A stretch of 64,000 nt of DNA, from assembly GCA_003049485.1 (NCBI GenBank), contig PYST01000025.1, positions 62,001 through 126,000 on the forward strand, read 5' to 3'. A program made the translations under genes and the position numbers. The notes below the pieces were generated by a model, which saw nothing but the letters and a program-made list of their open reading frames with translations, did no database searches and was not told the origin of the DNA. Positions 1-11,893 of the stretch are shown piece after piece; position 1 is the stretch's first letter, and each line of letters opens with the position of its first letter. Source of the stretch: Ophioceras dolichostomum. Lineage: Eukaryota > Ascomycota > Sordariomycetes > Magnaporthales > Ophioceraceae.

Positions 1-760
1 GGCGGCTTACGAGACTGCGTATCCTCCATAGTTTCCGTTCTCAAAATCCATTGATTCTGCCTGCAATGCGTAAGGGGTTTAGCTCCTCACAGTAGTATTA
101 CCCTGTAACGTACTTGGTTGGCACGACAATACGACAGTCGATGGGACGGTAATGATGTCGTGCTGTGCTCGTATCTGCGTGTCTCAGGATTCGTTCTGTG
201 CACCTCGCATACTGTCTTTCCCATCTGACTAGTACCTACCACCCAAGCATTAATCAGTCAAGGTCGACGTTCTACTATGTTCCTTAGTGGAACACACAGC
301 AAAATAACGCTTTGGAAATACTTCTATTAAACGATTCATGTTAGCAGCTGCGAACCGTTGTCTCTCACGTTACCCCTCTTTTTCGCAGTCCCGTTTGCGT
401 ATCTGAAGATAACCGTATCGCTGCTCTACGTCTGGGATCGTGGTACTGTCCCATTTAAACAGGGTTAAAAACGCTGCCGCGCGCCGGCGATCGGGGAGAG
501 GCGTATGGGGAAGAGGAGGGAGAGGAAGGGAGGACAGGACGAAGGGAGAATCCGAGAGCGGCGCTGTAGCGTGTGGTCCCAGATGAGGGCGATGGAGAGC
601 GAGATGATTGGTGCTAATCCCTGAGGTCGGGCTCCTAGGTAGGTAGGGACCTAGGGTCGGTTTATAATATACTACGAGATTTATCCCCCAAGAATAAGAG
701 GAAAGGAAACGATGCAGCAGGGAAATAAAGACGACGACCGCGCACGCTAAGGACCAAAAG
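1..760. other. Intergenic, no gene seen
   Basis: No convincing coding frame is visible on either strand. The stretch lies 3' of the permease gene and includes its 3' untranslated region. Near 633-655 there is one copy of the CCTAGGTAGGTAGG-type palindromic tract that recurs between genes throughout this window. Confidence 0.6.
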
Positions 761-2969
761 CTAGCAAAAATACCTATACACCTTTTTCCACCGCGGCCAG
801 GCGTTTTGCTCCTCCGTCTCCTGGGCCAACAAGATGGTCAGGTTGAAGTCGCGACGACCCGTGTCGATGTCCATATCCTCAATGCGCACGATGCTCGTGC
901 GGTAGTACAGCTTGTGGCCGAGCCACATGATCAGCACGATAGGCACGGCCATGTAGAGCAGGAAGAAGCTCTTGGCGGTCTCGGACGGACTGTCCTCGTC
1001 ACCACCGATCGGCCAGGCGCCGACCCAAAACTGGGTGATGAGGAAGACGATGTTGAGCGCGAAGCCGACCCACGAGCCGGGGAGGCCCGGCTGGGATCGG
1101 AAGGCGAGGTCGCGCAGCGAACGCCCACGGGCTCGCCAGGCGCGCCGGAAGCGGATGTGGGACAGGCAGATGCTACCCCACGTGAAGATGGAGCTGAGTC
1201 CGGAGATGGCCAGCAGCCAGTCGAGGATGTCGCCTTGCTCGGGCAGGTTGGCGACGTAGGCGATCAGGCCGAGGGACGATGCGAAAATGATGGCGACGAG
1301 GGGGCGGCCGCGGCGGTCGACGTACCCGAAGAAGCGCGGGGCCTGGCCCTGGTCGGCGAGGGCAGCCAACGTTCGGCTCGAGCCGAAGACGGCGCTGTTG
1401 CCCACGCTCAGCACGGCGACGAGGATGACGCTGTTCATGACCGAGGGCAGCACCTCAATGCCGGCGCTCTCGATGGCGATAACGAAAGGGCTGGCCGAAA
1501 CGTCCGCCATGCTCTTGGCCCCGAGCAGCCGCGGTTCGTCAAAGGGCACCAACAGGCCCACCACGGTGAGGGCCACGATGTAGAACAGGCTGATGCGCCA
1601 GAACACCTGCTTGATAGCCGTGGGCAAGCTCTTGCGCGGGTTGGCCGTCTCGGCCGCTGCGAGCCCAACCAGCTCCGTACCAGCAAAGGCGAATGCTGCC
1701 GTGACGAACACGGAACACAGGCCCTTGAAGCCGTTGTTAAACGCGCCGGGAGTGCGCCAGTACTTGGCGCCGATGTAGCCCTCGTTCATGGTGCCGCCGA
1801 TATTTATAACGATGCCGAGCAGACTGTTTGTTACGGTGGGCAATTCTTCTGATCAGAACGCAGAACACGACCAGGAATCATGGGATCGGTATTATTCACG
1901 GTGGATCGATCAAGAGATCGGAGATTGAAGAGTTCACTCACATAAAGCCGATCACCGCTGTCACCTTGACAATAGCGAACACGAACTCGGCCTCTCCATA
2001 GCCCTTGACGCCGAAGAGGTTGATACCCACGATGGCGATGAGAAAAATCGTCACGAAGATGGCCCGGTTGAGCTCCTCGTTCCAGTAACCGATCGTCATG
2101 GAAGCGGCGATGATCTCCAGCGGTAGGACTACGAGCCACTGTAGTGCGTAGCTTTTGGTCGAGTTGCGTTGACACATTTGACGAATTGTTAGCCACCCAG
2201 TCAGCCTTCACAGGGGTGTTGGTCGGTTGGTTGAAAAAAGGTCAATGGGGTAAAGGAGCGCTCACTTCCAGCCCATGGCGAATCCCCACGAAGGGTCCAG
2301 GAAACGTGTCGAGAAGGCCGAGAACGAGCCGGCCACAGGGAAGACGACGGCCAGCTCACCCAGGGCGTGTACGGTGCAGTAGAGCATCACTCCGATGAGG
2401 AGGTAGGCCAGCAGCACGGATGCCGGCCCGCCCGTGTTAAGGGCCTTGCCCGAGGCGACGAACAGGCCCGTACCGATGGAGCCGCCAATGGCGATCATCT
2501 GCAGGTGGCGGCCCTTGAGCTCACGAGACAGGCCCGAGTTGGCGGTGGCCAGGTTGGCGCCGTGGAGATCGAAGTAGTGTGCCCCGTTGTGCTCTCGCAC
2601 TGGCACCTGTGGCGGGAGCGGCTGGTTGTGGATGACGTCGTCTCCGTCGCCGTCTCCGTCGTGATAGCTTCCTCCTCCTACCCCTCCCATACCGCCCCCG
2701 CCTCCGCCTCCTCCCCCTCCTAGGTTGCTGCGTCCACCGCCGGCACCCCTTCTATTGCTGCTGCCGCCGCCCCCGATCGATAGGGGCACCGACTTGGGCG
2801 TGATGCGCAGCGCCGGGTCCCGGCGGAAGGAGTCAACCCATCGCCTGAACGGGCCGGGTCGTCGTAAATCGTCGTACACCGGCTCGCGCATGCTGAAGCT
2901 GCTTCCGTGTGCGAGGCTATCCTCCTTTATTGAGAGCATGTTCAGCTCGATATCGCGATCCGAGGGCAT
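761..2969 (-). CDS. Amino acid permease (AAT/GAP family)
   Basis: Plasma-membrane amino acid/H+ symporter of the yeast amino-acid transporter family (APC superfamily). Three exons, 2969-2266, 2151-1942 and 1823-761, joined at GT-AG sites with matching phase, give 658 residues. The first helix begins near residue 157 after the conserved LKGRHLQMIAIGGSIGTGL block. Later family hallmarks are GTMNEGYIGAKYW and FAFAGTELVGLAAAET. The protein ends in YRYFC, resembling the C-terminal FWC of yeast permeases, which is palmitoylated there. The cytosolic N-terminus is long (about 150 residues) with a glycine tract at about residues 84-100. Substrate range (general versus specific) cannot be read from sequence alone. 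Family assignment is firm; the start is the only ATG before the conserved region that keeps the whole exon. Confidence 0.93.
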
Positions 2970-3927
2970 TTTCCTTCCCCCTCCTCCCCCTGCACCCTGG
3001 TCCGACTTCTTTGCCGACGCCGTGATGGCTGTCGTGGTCCTGGTTCGTCGGCTACCTCGCCTAAGTCTATACTAGGCTGGCTATGGAAGAGGTAGCGTAG
3101 GTAGGTTGCGCGGGCTGTCTAGGCTCGCAAAGCTGGCTAGATTGGATTACACGCAGAAAGAATCATGTAATCTCTGACTGTCGTTGATGTCTGACGTCTT
3201 GCCTTCGTCGCTATCGGCTCACGATGGTGGTTCGGTCTAATCGATCGCGGTCTGTCACCCGGCGGCGGCCGACTCTAATCGCATCCCTCCGGCATCACGG
3301 AAGCGTGTCCTGCGGTGCTTTGTTCCAAGCGCAGAGTCCAATTGATAGGGACAGACGAGTGACGGAAGTACGACACCAACAAACAAGCGGCAGGAAGGCA
3401 TGGATGGGCAATTGACAAGGAGACGATGTGGCGGCACACCAGGCCATCCTTATCGTGGGCTGGGCAAGACGGCCAGAACGGCCAACCAGCAACAGAACCA
3501 GCAACAGGGGTGGGCAGGCGGAGTTGGAGGGGCGGCAGGAAGGAGCAGGATTCAGCTGCTGCTGGGTGCACGGGCAGAATTGCATCGCTGGCTCGCTGGG
3601 TCACTGATGAGTGGCTGCTGGCTGCTGCTTGTGAGTGGTAACCGAGGGTGGAGACACATACGGCACACTGGAACCGACCAACTGGTGCTTTCAGGGATCT
3701 CAAGCATTAAAAGCTGGGGTATTCCGCGTGGGGGGCCTGAGGGGACCTACTGTGAACCATCAAATGGCACTCCTCAATGACGATAGCCCATACTGGACAC
3801 AGCCAAGGGGGCTGGGCTGGTTTGCTCACTCACAGGTCACTTACACCAGCCACCGGCCGACCGAGAGAGGCGAGGCTTGCTGGTCGAACGCTCTGTTCGG
3901 AATACGGAGGTACATGTTACTGGCGTT

Positions 3928-3963
3928 GGTTGTTTGATGGTTGTTTGATGGTTGTTTGATGGT
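3928..3963. repeat. 11-bp tandem repeat, 3 copies
   Basis: GGTTGTTTGAT is repeated three times in direct succession. It is intergenic with no visible function. Confidence 0.85.
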
Positions 3964-4637
3964 GTCTGTACGACGGAAAGGGTTTTCGCATCGATACAAA
4001 CTGACATTCAATCCATGGGTTTTTTTCGTGTTGCAGGACAATGCGATAGGACGGGAAGGACCCTTGCATTTCTGACTAACAGCCAAACTGTTTAACCTTT
4101 ACAATTCTATCGGTAAGCTCCACTCCTAAGGTAGGTACGGACGCTAGATAATCTCATCTTGGGATGAACCTTTTTCTCTTTTTGTTTGATGCCTCTCGCA
4201 ACGGCGTTGCCTGAGGCTGAACGAATTTTTCATCATTGTCTGGCGGCCCTCGTGGTGTCTCAGTCACATCCGCCACGCCGAGGCCGTCCGCAGTCTGACG
4301 ACTTTTCGTGCTCGGTATGCAAAAAAGTTATCGGTCGCGGTCTGGAACGGAATGGCAAGGCTGATCGGGTTACCACCTACCCTCCATCCCACAGGCTTGC
4401 GCAAGGGACTGGTTTGAGCATTGTTGTACTGGCACGTGCAAATCAAGCCTATGAAAAGGCAAAAAGAAAAGACCTCCACGGTCTTGGTACACAGTAGTAA
4501 CATTTGGTAGTGATAGGCAAGGTATCATGGAATAATGGTATTACCGCCAAAAGAGGTAGGTGGTAGTAGTGCCTATCACAATAGTATGAGTTGTCACACC
4601 CGTGCAAGCAATAAACTCCCTAGCCATGCTTGATCTC

Positions 4638-4659
4638 TTTTTTTTTTTTTTTTTTTTTT
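4638..4659. repeat. Poly-T tract (22 nt)
   Basis: Uninterrupted run of 22 T, starting 54 nt past the mannosidase stop. It reads as poly-A on that gene's sense strand, in its 3' untranslated region. The gene has introns, so this is not evidence of retroposition. Confidence 0.9.
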
Positions 4660-4712
4660 ATATTCCCCTCTCTTCCTCCTCCAACGCGTTTCTCTCTCAG
4701 CTAGCGTGCAAC

Positions 4713-6932
4713 TCAGCTGCCCTCTTTCGACTCGCCCCTTTTGCGTCCAGTCATTGGTTTGCGGGTCCACCCGGTCGAAAACAAAGTGCCCATGTCGAAA
4801 CGGGGCAGGGGATGCGCCTCTGTGTTGATGACGATGCGATCCAGAGGAAGCACATCGTTCGGCGAGAAGAGGAGGAAGAAATACTTCAGTGTCTCCGCCT
4901 TTGAGGATTGCGGTGGTTGGTCCTGCAAGTTAGCTACCCCGAATTACTCACGCTGTTTTCAAGAGGGCCAGGAATCAAGACTCACCAGCCAGAAGCTCTC
5001 CATGTTGTCGCGCGACACAGGTGGGATTTTATTCGCGTTGGAGAGACTTGTGAAGCCACCCTCGTCCTCGACGGCGGTGTAATTCATGAACGACTTGAAC
5101 ATCTCCCAGCCCCACTCGCGGTACTTCTCCTCGCCGGTGATGCGCCACATGTAGAACAGACTCTCGACCGTCTCGGGCCGTTGGAGGTTGTGCGAGTCGT
5201 ATTCCTTGACCATATAGTCCTTGCGCCACTCGGCATCCGGGCTTGGGTCGAACTCTGCGGGCGGCGTCGGGTGTGGGTCCGATACGGCCCGAGGGTTCTT
5301 GCCCACGTTGAAAAAGGTGATCTCTGCGGCCAGGCCCGTCGCCATGAACTTGTACATGCCCCAACAGGTCTGCATCAGCTCGCGGGCGAGCTTCATGTCA
5401 TCAGCGTCGCGCTGGGTCCAGGTTGGGAGTTTGCGGGCCTCGGCCTCCGGCAGCCCGCCCGTGGCCGCCAGCGCTATGGTGCCAGGCAGGAAGCAGACCA
5501 GGTGGTCCATCTTGGGCGAGAGCGGAAGCTGCAGGCCATCCGGGCGCTCGGCGATGATGGTGAAGCCAGACGGCTCGGTGTACGTGACCAGGTGCCTACG
5601 CACGGCGCCCAGAGACTCGTACCACATGTCGGCGTAGATCTTCTCGCGCTTGTTGGTTTGCAGGTACTGCTTGATGAGGTACTCATAGTACGAGTCACCA
5701 CGGCTACCCAGCCGAATGTTCTGGCCGCGGAACTTGCCCGTGATGGGGTCGATGTAGATAGGCACAAGCCCGTCGAAGTCGCGGTTGTGCTCGTCGACGA
5801 CCTGCATCACCTTTTCGACCTTGTCCCAGAACAGCCGCTCACCTGTCAGTTTGGCCAGGTACTTGAACTCGAGCTGGAGCGTAGTGGCCTCGGCCGTCGA
5901 CGACGCGCCCATGTCGCCCTGCGCGGGAATGCCCTGCAGCTGGCCCAGGTTGACGCTGGCGTACGGCACGCCCGACGGCGTCTCGAATGCCGACAACAAC
6001 CGGTCGGCCAGGTCCTTGGCCTTCTCCAGGTACAGGTCCTCGCCAGGCGTGCCAGGGTCATCCTCAGCCAGCGGCGCCATGTCTGGGTATTCGGTCGAGA
6101 GGTAATGCGCCGAGAGCAGCCCGCCCATCATCCGGATCGTCGTCTCGAACGTATTGACGTCCTGGTCCTGATCGTAGGTCAGGGACTTGGAGACCCACTC
6201 GCGCGCGTGGCTGAGCTGTGTAGTGAGGTTCATGAGCATCATCGTGTCGAGCGAGTCGATTATAATCCATCCGAGGCCCTTCTTGGCCATCTGCTTGCCC
6301 TGCTTGGAGACCGGGTGGAACTGGTCATAGCCTAGAACCGAAAACGGCGCAACCCAGCGTTAGTCTGAAAATCAGATGAAGAAAAGCAAGAAGAATCACA
6401 AGCATAAGGCTGCTGCGCGGATGATGAATTCAGCAGCAAAGAGTAGCAACGCACCCCAGGCGTATCGCTCGTAGGCGCTCCAGCTAAGCTCGAAGGCCTC
6501 GACCACGCGCGCTCGCCTCTTGAGCCAGTCCGCCTTGTTACGGGCATTGTCGTCCTTGGATAACCAGCCGCGTAGCGGCCCCGGGACCTTTTCCTTGTGC
6601 TTTTCGAAGAATCCGCCGAAGTAAAATACGCCGAAGGCTAGGAGGAAGAGGAAGAGCACGCCTCGCTTCGTGCGGTAGACTGGGCGATGGCGCTGCGACG
6701 GCGGGTATGCGTAGGGCTTGTCCTTGTACATCGGGAGCGCGCTGCGATTGGGGTCCAAGAAGCCACCGACTCGGTCCTGGACACCCCCCAGTATGCCGCT
6801 GCCGCTACCGCTGCCGTACTGCGATCTTCCAGAGCGAGCGTTCACGCGAGAGGCGGCCCAGAGTCGGTCTTCGAGTTCTCGCACCTGGGGGTTTCCAAAC
6901 GACGGAACATTTTTAGGAACGGAAAATGACAT
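4713..6932 (-). CDS. MNS1: ER alpha-1,2-mannosidase, GH47 (MNS1-like)
   Basis: Class I mannosyl-oligosaccharide 1,2-alpha-mannosidase that trims Man9GlcNAc2 on glycoproteins in the ER or early Golgi. Exons 6932-6455, 6331-4986 and 4898-4713 join in phase to 669 residues. Residues about 91-108 (GVLFLFLLAFGVFYFGGF) form a single signal-anchor helix after a basic stretch, giving type II topology. The luminal GH47 domain starts at YDQFHPVSK and carries GLGWIIIDSLDTM, GGLLSAHYLS, GLVPIYI and LGSRGDSYYEYLIKQY. The last exon supplies AETLKYFFLLFS and the calcium-binding NTEAHP. Without the last exon the domain would be truncated, so this splice is well supported. Divergently transcribed from ATG10. 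Confidence 0.95.
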
Positions 6933-8057
6933 GGCCTCGGCCGGCCGTTCGTTTCGTCCCTCGCTCGGTCTGCGTTATAGCATCGACGGTGTGCGCCGGT
7001 GCGCGCCGGCCTCCACGGCTCGTTGCCACGGGTCGCGTACGAGTCTGCGACGCGGTGTGGAGACAGTCGTCGTCGCCCCGGTGGAGGATACTGTATGGGT
7101 AAGGACCCGGGGTAGGTAACGAGACGAGGCGCGCCCCGTAGGATTTGCTTATCCCTCTAGACCGGGACCTGAACGCAGAATGGACGATGGCTCGATGGAT
7201 GATTTGGGGGTTGAATTGGGTAGAAACGGCAGAAGACAACGTAGCAGTTAACAACAGGGTTGTGGTGGACAAAGGGAAGGGTATTATTAGTTCGACATTA
7301 ATAAGTCCCAACCAAAAATTGGAAACGAAACGGAATATTTGCGAGGTATTCCGGACGGAATGCAACGATTATCAAGCAGAGTACCTCCGTCTACGCGCCT
7401 CGTCGGAATGTTGCCCGCGAAAAAGGCTGGCTTGACCTGACTCTTTGAGTCCCTGGTTCTGGCCCTGAACCAGAGAATCTTTATGCCCAAGCGGAAGCCC
7501 TGGCGCCCACGCGCTATACTGGACACTAAAACGTGTCATCAATGTGCCGTGTCGGTTGTCGGCCCAAACCGTCGAGGTCTGATGCCAGGCCAGGGGTGTG
7601 CGGCGTCGAAGTAGAGGACAGCTGGCTGCCCCCGGAAATTTTGAGTTTTCAGCTCCTGCCAGCCCTGGAGCCACACCTGCTCCCCGCTTGCGTGACAGGG
7701 AGCCGAGCGCAGAACTGCAGGCGGTTTGGGACCCGCACAGCAGATGGATGTGACAGAAAGAGAAAGGAACGCCATCCTCACAGACCAGTAGACGATTCAT
7801 TCCTCACAGTAGCACGGATAGAATATACTGGCCTGTCACTGTGCAGCTCGATCTTTGTTTGACACCACATGGTGCCGATCTTCCAACCGATATTCCAGGA
7901 ATCCCCTGGTCTCCCTACTGATTCGGGGTCCACTACTACAGACCGTCTGGTGCGACTTGCTTCCAGCCAACCCCGCTTCCAAGGACCCCCGTTCTCACAC
8001 AAACGGTCTGTCTACGCCACAAACCATGACTTTGACAGCCTCTCAACTCAGGGTGCG
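6933..8057. promoter_or_regulatory. Divergent intergenic region, MNS1 / ATG10
   Basis: 1.1 kb between two divergent starts, presumably carrying both promoters. Short open frames occur (for example 7145-7435) but show no family motif or splice logic. The frame of the ATG10 first exon remains open upstream to 7869, so a longer N-terminus is formally possible; the family normally begins close to the motif that follows the ATG at 8058. Confidence 0.5.
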
Positions 8058-9016
8058 ATGAAGAGCCCCGAGTTCCGGAACTACCCCGTCTTAGACAGGG
8101 AAGAATTTGCAGAGGTGTGCCATCAGCTAGACCGGCGGTACTTACGGGCCACGCTTGGTCCAGTCAGGCAACAGTGGAAGCTGCACGTGGTTACGGCGCT
8201 CGACACATCGTTCGCCTTCGACTCAGAGTTCACCACATACATTCAGATTGTGCGGCCACTACAGTGGGACCTAGACCTAGAAGACGGCGGCCTGTCCGCC
8301 CAACTAGGCAAGTTCTCGCTCGATGCGGTACAGCATCACCATGGAGGCGAGACGGAGGTCGTTGCCGACCAAGGCATGGTCGACTTAGAGGATGCAGATG
8401 AGGTACTCACACCCCACCAACTTCGGAGCCGTTCCTTTCCTTCTCATCTCCTTCTAACCGGACAAGCAGTGCGCCCTCCCCTTACCGCCTAGACCAGCCG
8501 AGCCGCCGTATGTCACCTACGAGATCCATCTCCATCCAACATATAGAGTGCCGTGTCTGTGGTTCAGCCTACGAGGCCTGCCAGCAGATGAGCCGGCCCT
8601 GGACCTGGAAACAGTGTTCCGACGGCTGGTCCCCGACCACTTCAAGGAGAAGCTCCGGAACCCGGGACCGATCGGGGGCATCTCCGTAGATGTAAGTAGT
8701 AGCTGGAATAGAAAACGTGGGGAACTGTCAAGAGAGGAGAAAGGCGGGGTAGTGGTCAATCATTTGGTCTCTTTCGCACAGTTCCAGGATCCGCGAGGAT
8801 TGTCTTTACCATGGATGGCTGGCCATATAGACTAATACATGTGGTGCACAGTACCACCCCATCACGGGCGTCCCGACCTTCTTCATCCACCCATGTCTCA
8901 TTGGAGACGCTATGGCAAGCTTCGACTGCTCTAAGGAAGACTACCTGATGGTCTGGGCGGGCCTCGTAGGGAGCTGCGTCGGCCTGTGGGTGCCGAAGGA
9001 GATGGCCGTGGCGTGA
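8058..9016 (+). CDS. ATG10: Autophagy E2-like enzyme Atg10
   Basis: Ubiquitin-conjugating-like enzyme that transfers Atg12 to Atg5 during autophagosome formation, in the cytosol. Exons 8058-8402, 8470-8691 and 8852-9016, all phase 0, give 243 residues. Exon 1 has REEFAEVCHQLDRRY and WKLHVVTALDTSF. Exon 2 has the beta-sheet core around PPYVTYEIHLHPTYRVPCLW. Exon 3 has HPITGVPTFFIHPC, where Cys204 in the HPC motif matches the catalytic cysteine of the family. The stop lies only 89 bp from the stop of the opposing snRNP gene, so the 3' ends probably overlap. Confidence 0.93.
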
Positions 9017-9105
9017 GGGAGACGCAACCGGGCCATGGGCCTGTTGCGAGGCTCTGTAGCAAACGGTGGTTGGTGGCAGCTAGGCGGTGCGAGTTGAGGG
9101 CTCTT

Positions 9106-9922
9106 TCAGTCATCGTCATCATCACTATCTTCCTCCATAGCCACGTCGCTGTCTTCGTCCTCTTCGTCCTCCTCTTCCCTCGCGCGCTTCTGGCCTCTGC
9201 CCTCGGTGGCGTCGGCATCCTTCATATTCTGGACAACGGCGGGCGTCGGCTTGGGCGGCAGGGCTTTTGTAGGTACCGAAAGTGCGGATGCACCCGGCAC
9301 CGGGGCGTTGAAAATGCTCTGTTGAAGCTCCGTGACCTCCACGTTGGCCGAGGGGTTTGCGAGCTTGAAGCTGCCGTCGAGCTTGGCGAACACGCTTGAT
9401 TTGGTCTTGGCATACTCTATTTTCTGTGCACAGAGAATAGGCCGATTAGCTTGGGAGGACTACAAGGTGCGGAGGACGGATGATGGTTGCTTTGAATCTG
9501 CGCGTCGGTGTGTATTTCTGAATATCGAGAGCCAAGACTCACCAGTTTGCAGCCGAAAAACTCAAAGTCCTCCAGGGACCTCATAGCTTGAGTCGACGCC
9601 TGTATATCCCGGAAGACAATATGCGCCTGGCCACGCATTTTGGTGGTTTTGAGCGCGACGACGTCTAGGACCGGACCGTACGTCGAGAAGAGCATGTACA
9701 GGGCCATGCGAAGATCCTGCTTCTGGATACCCCTAGCAGACGGGATATTCCTGACATAGAGGCTATCGAGAGCTTTGAAGTCAGCAGTCTGAGCAGAGGC
9801 ACAACGTGGGAGACTTCTCATTGCATAGGAAAGGCTCACGTCTGGTTAGGAGGAATCTGCGCGACTTTGGCGGGCAGCCCTGGTGGCGCTCCTCGAAGAG
9901 GCGCTGAGATGCCGGTCGCCAT
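9106..9922 (-). CDS. U2 snRNP B''/U1A-type RRM protein
   Basis: Spliceosomal RNA-binding protein of the U1A/U2B'' family, nuclear; it binds an snRNA stem-loop. Exons 9922-9840, 9762-9543 and 9423-9106 give 206 residues. A single RRM is assembled across the junctions: RNP2 is LYVRNI and RNP1 is RGQAHIVF, with the family block DVVALKTTKMRGQA and the helper IEYAKTKS from exon 3. A low-complexity linker leads to a very acidic C-terminus (DEEDEDSD, then a run of Asp). There is no second RRM, unlike metazoan U1A. One RRM plus an acidic tail suggests the U2B'' (Msl1-like) member, but U1A cannot be excluded from sequence alone. Confidence 0.9.
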
Positions 9923-10571
9923 GGTAAATCGAGGGGTCGCTTTGACTGCTCTATCCTCGTTCTCGAGTGCAAGAGAGTGCAAGAAAGTGCAAGAGAGTGC
10001 AAGAAAGTGCAAGAGAGTGCAAGAAAGTGCAAGAGAGTGCAAGAAAGTGCAAGAGAGTGCAAGAAAGTGCAAGAGAGTGCAAGAAAGTGCAAGAGAGTGC
10101 AAGAAAGTGCAAGAGAGTGCAAGAAAGTGCAAGAGAGTGCAAGAAAGTGCAAGAGAGTCGGCGCAATGGCCCTGTAATTAGGCGCGACAATGCAGTGCGA
10201 TGCCAGTACAACAGAAAACCCACGCGCAGGAACGAGTGCTGATTTAGCAAGCAGGTCGCGATCATGCTTGGACATTGCCAAGTCGGACGTGATTGAATTT
10301 TATTGGTCCAGCCATGGATCCAGCGAGCCGATATCAGTGCAGTACAGTGGGGCAGCACAAGGCAAACAGGTTCTGGGCTGTAGGGAGTCAACCCCTCACT
10401 CCAGGTATCTCCAATTCTGACCCTATCCAACACAACACCTCTCTCTGAACCAACACTTTCGACTACCCAAGGTACCTACATCCTTAGGTAGGCATCCGGC
10501 CTCGTTTCTTGCTCGTTTCCCGTGATAGTAGAGAGCTCCTCCTATCACAAAGGAATCGCCTCCTCGCAACC
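9923..10571. promoter_or_regulatory. Divergent promoter region, U2B'' / ARC40
   Basis: 649 bp between two divergent start codons, holding the 192-bp minisatellite at 9967-10158. A GGTACCTA...TAGGTA palindromic tract lies at about 10470-10493, close to the ARC40 leader. Confidence 0.6.
9967..10158. repeat. 10/20-bp minisatellite in a shared promoter
   Basis: About 19 units of the 10-mer GTGCAAGARA. G and A alternate at one position, so the true period is 20 bp. Copies are identical across the array, implying recent expansion or homogenisation. It begins 45 nt upstream of the snRNP-protein ATG, so it may be transcribed in that gene's 5' leader. Because the unit length is not a multiple of three, all frames are open through it; this explains several spurious repeat peptides. 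Confidence 0.97.
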
Positions 10572-11893
10572 ATGGGTGCTCCCGAAGTCCACCGTCTCTT
10601 TCACAATCCCATCGCGGACCACTCCTTCTCGGCGGACCGGCTGACGCTGGCGGTCGCCCGCGACTCGACGGTCGAGTTGTACCAACGGAAGCAGATTGGC
10701 AAGACTTTCACACTCGGACCACAGCTCAAGGCTCACGACAAGACGGTCACTGGAGTTGACATTGCCCCCAAATCCGGCCGCATCGTCACTTGCTCCCAGG
10801 GTTTGTGCCTCTTGACTGATGAATCCCGTAACAGCGGCTCTGGCCAGCTTGCTGGACCTGGAGCTGGAGACGATGACCTGCTGACGACGAGCCCGAAACT
10901 GCGAAACCGTGGAACTGTGCAGACCGGAACGCCCTGGTCTGGGAACCTACGGCCGGCGGGTACAAGCCGACGCTGGTGCTTCTCCGCATCAACCGGGCAG
11001 CGACTTGTGTGCGCTGGTCACCGTCAGAGACCAAGTTTGCAGTCGGCTCAGGCGACCGGGTGATCGCGATCTGCTACTTCGAGAAGGAAAACGACTGGTG
11101 GGTGTCGAAGCACCTCAAGAAGCCAATCCGCAGCACTATCACGAGTGTAGCCTGGCACCCGAACTCGGTGTTGCTGGCCGCGGGGGCCACCGACGCGCAC
11201 GCCCGTGTCTTATCCACCTACATGAAGGCAGCCGACGGTCAGCGGCCCGAGCCGACCGCCTGGGGCGAGCGCGTGCCCTTCAACACCGTCTGCGGCGAGT
11301 TCCTCAACAACTCAGCCGGCTGGGTTCATGCCGTAGCTTTCTCGCCGTCCGGCGATGCGCTGGCCTTTGCGTCGCACGACAGCAGCATCACGGTGGTGTA
11401 CCCCAGCGCGCCCGACCAGCCGCCGCGCGCCGTCATTAGCATCGCCACCCAGGTGCTGCCTTTCATGGGCATCGTCTGGAACGGCGAGTCGGAACTGATC
11501 GCAGCTGGGTACGACTGCGAGGCCTTCCGTTTCAAGGGCGGCCCGGGCGGCTGGCAGCTGAGCGGCACTCTCGAGACCAAGAGCAAGGCCCGCCGCGCGG
11601 AACCCACGGAGGGGTCTACCACGGCCTTCGACATGTTCAAAGCAATGGACCTCAAGGGCAAGACCAAAAACGACACGAAGCTCAAGACCATCCACCAGAA
11701 CACCATCACCACGATCCGTCCGTTCGAGGTATCTGCCTCGGGCTTGGTCAAGTTCAGCTGTAAGTCGGATCCTTTTGTCCATGTCACCTCCCTAGTTTTC
11801 TTAATCTCACCTGTATGCTAACCCCTTATTCACTGCCGGTCGAGTCATCTAGCCAGCGGAGTTGATGGACAAGTCGTCGTCTGGGACACCTGA
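10572..11893 (+). CDS. ARC40: Arp2/3 complex subunit 1 (ARPC1/ARC40)
   Basis: WD40 beta-propeller subunit of the Arp2/3 complex, which nucleates branched actin at endocytic patches and hyphal tips. Exons 10572-10800, 10923-11759 and 11853-11893 give 368 residues, the normal length for the family. Recognisable blocks are the N-terminal HRLFHNPIADHSFS, AHDKTVTGVDIAPKSGRIVTCSQDRNA across the first junction, RINRAATCVRWSPSETKFAVGSG, VAWHPNSVLLAAG, GWVHAVAFSPSGDALAFASHDS and a final WD unit (GVDGQVVVWDT) encoded by a 41-nt last exon. Tail-to-tail with HIS1. Confidence 0.95.

Larger units (their letters stand above)
2970..4712. other. Intergenic / permease promoter
   Basis: Upstream region of the permease and downstream region of the mannosidase. 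Several frames of 60-140 codons are open, but none has family motifs, plausible splice partners or consistent codon bias. It contains an 11-bp triplet repeat (3928-3963) and a 22-nt T run (4638-4659). Confidence 0.6.

Noticed and set aside
806..1852. 348-codon open frame on the plus strand
   Set aside because: Exact antisense of permease exon 3; the minus strand has clear transporter motifs, and high third-position GC opens the opposite frame.
4908..6335. 475-codon plus-strand frame
   Set aside because: Antisense shadow of the GH47 mannosidase coding exon.
9781..10433. Repeat peptides such as FLHSLALSCTLL and ESARKCKRVQ on both strands
   Set aside because: Translations of the 20-bp minisatellite, which is open in all frames; no non-repeat domain attached.
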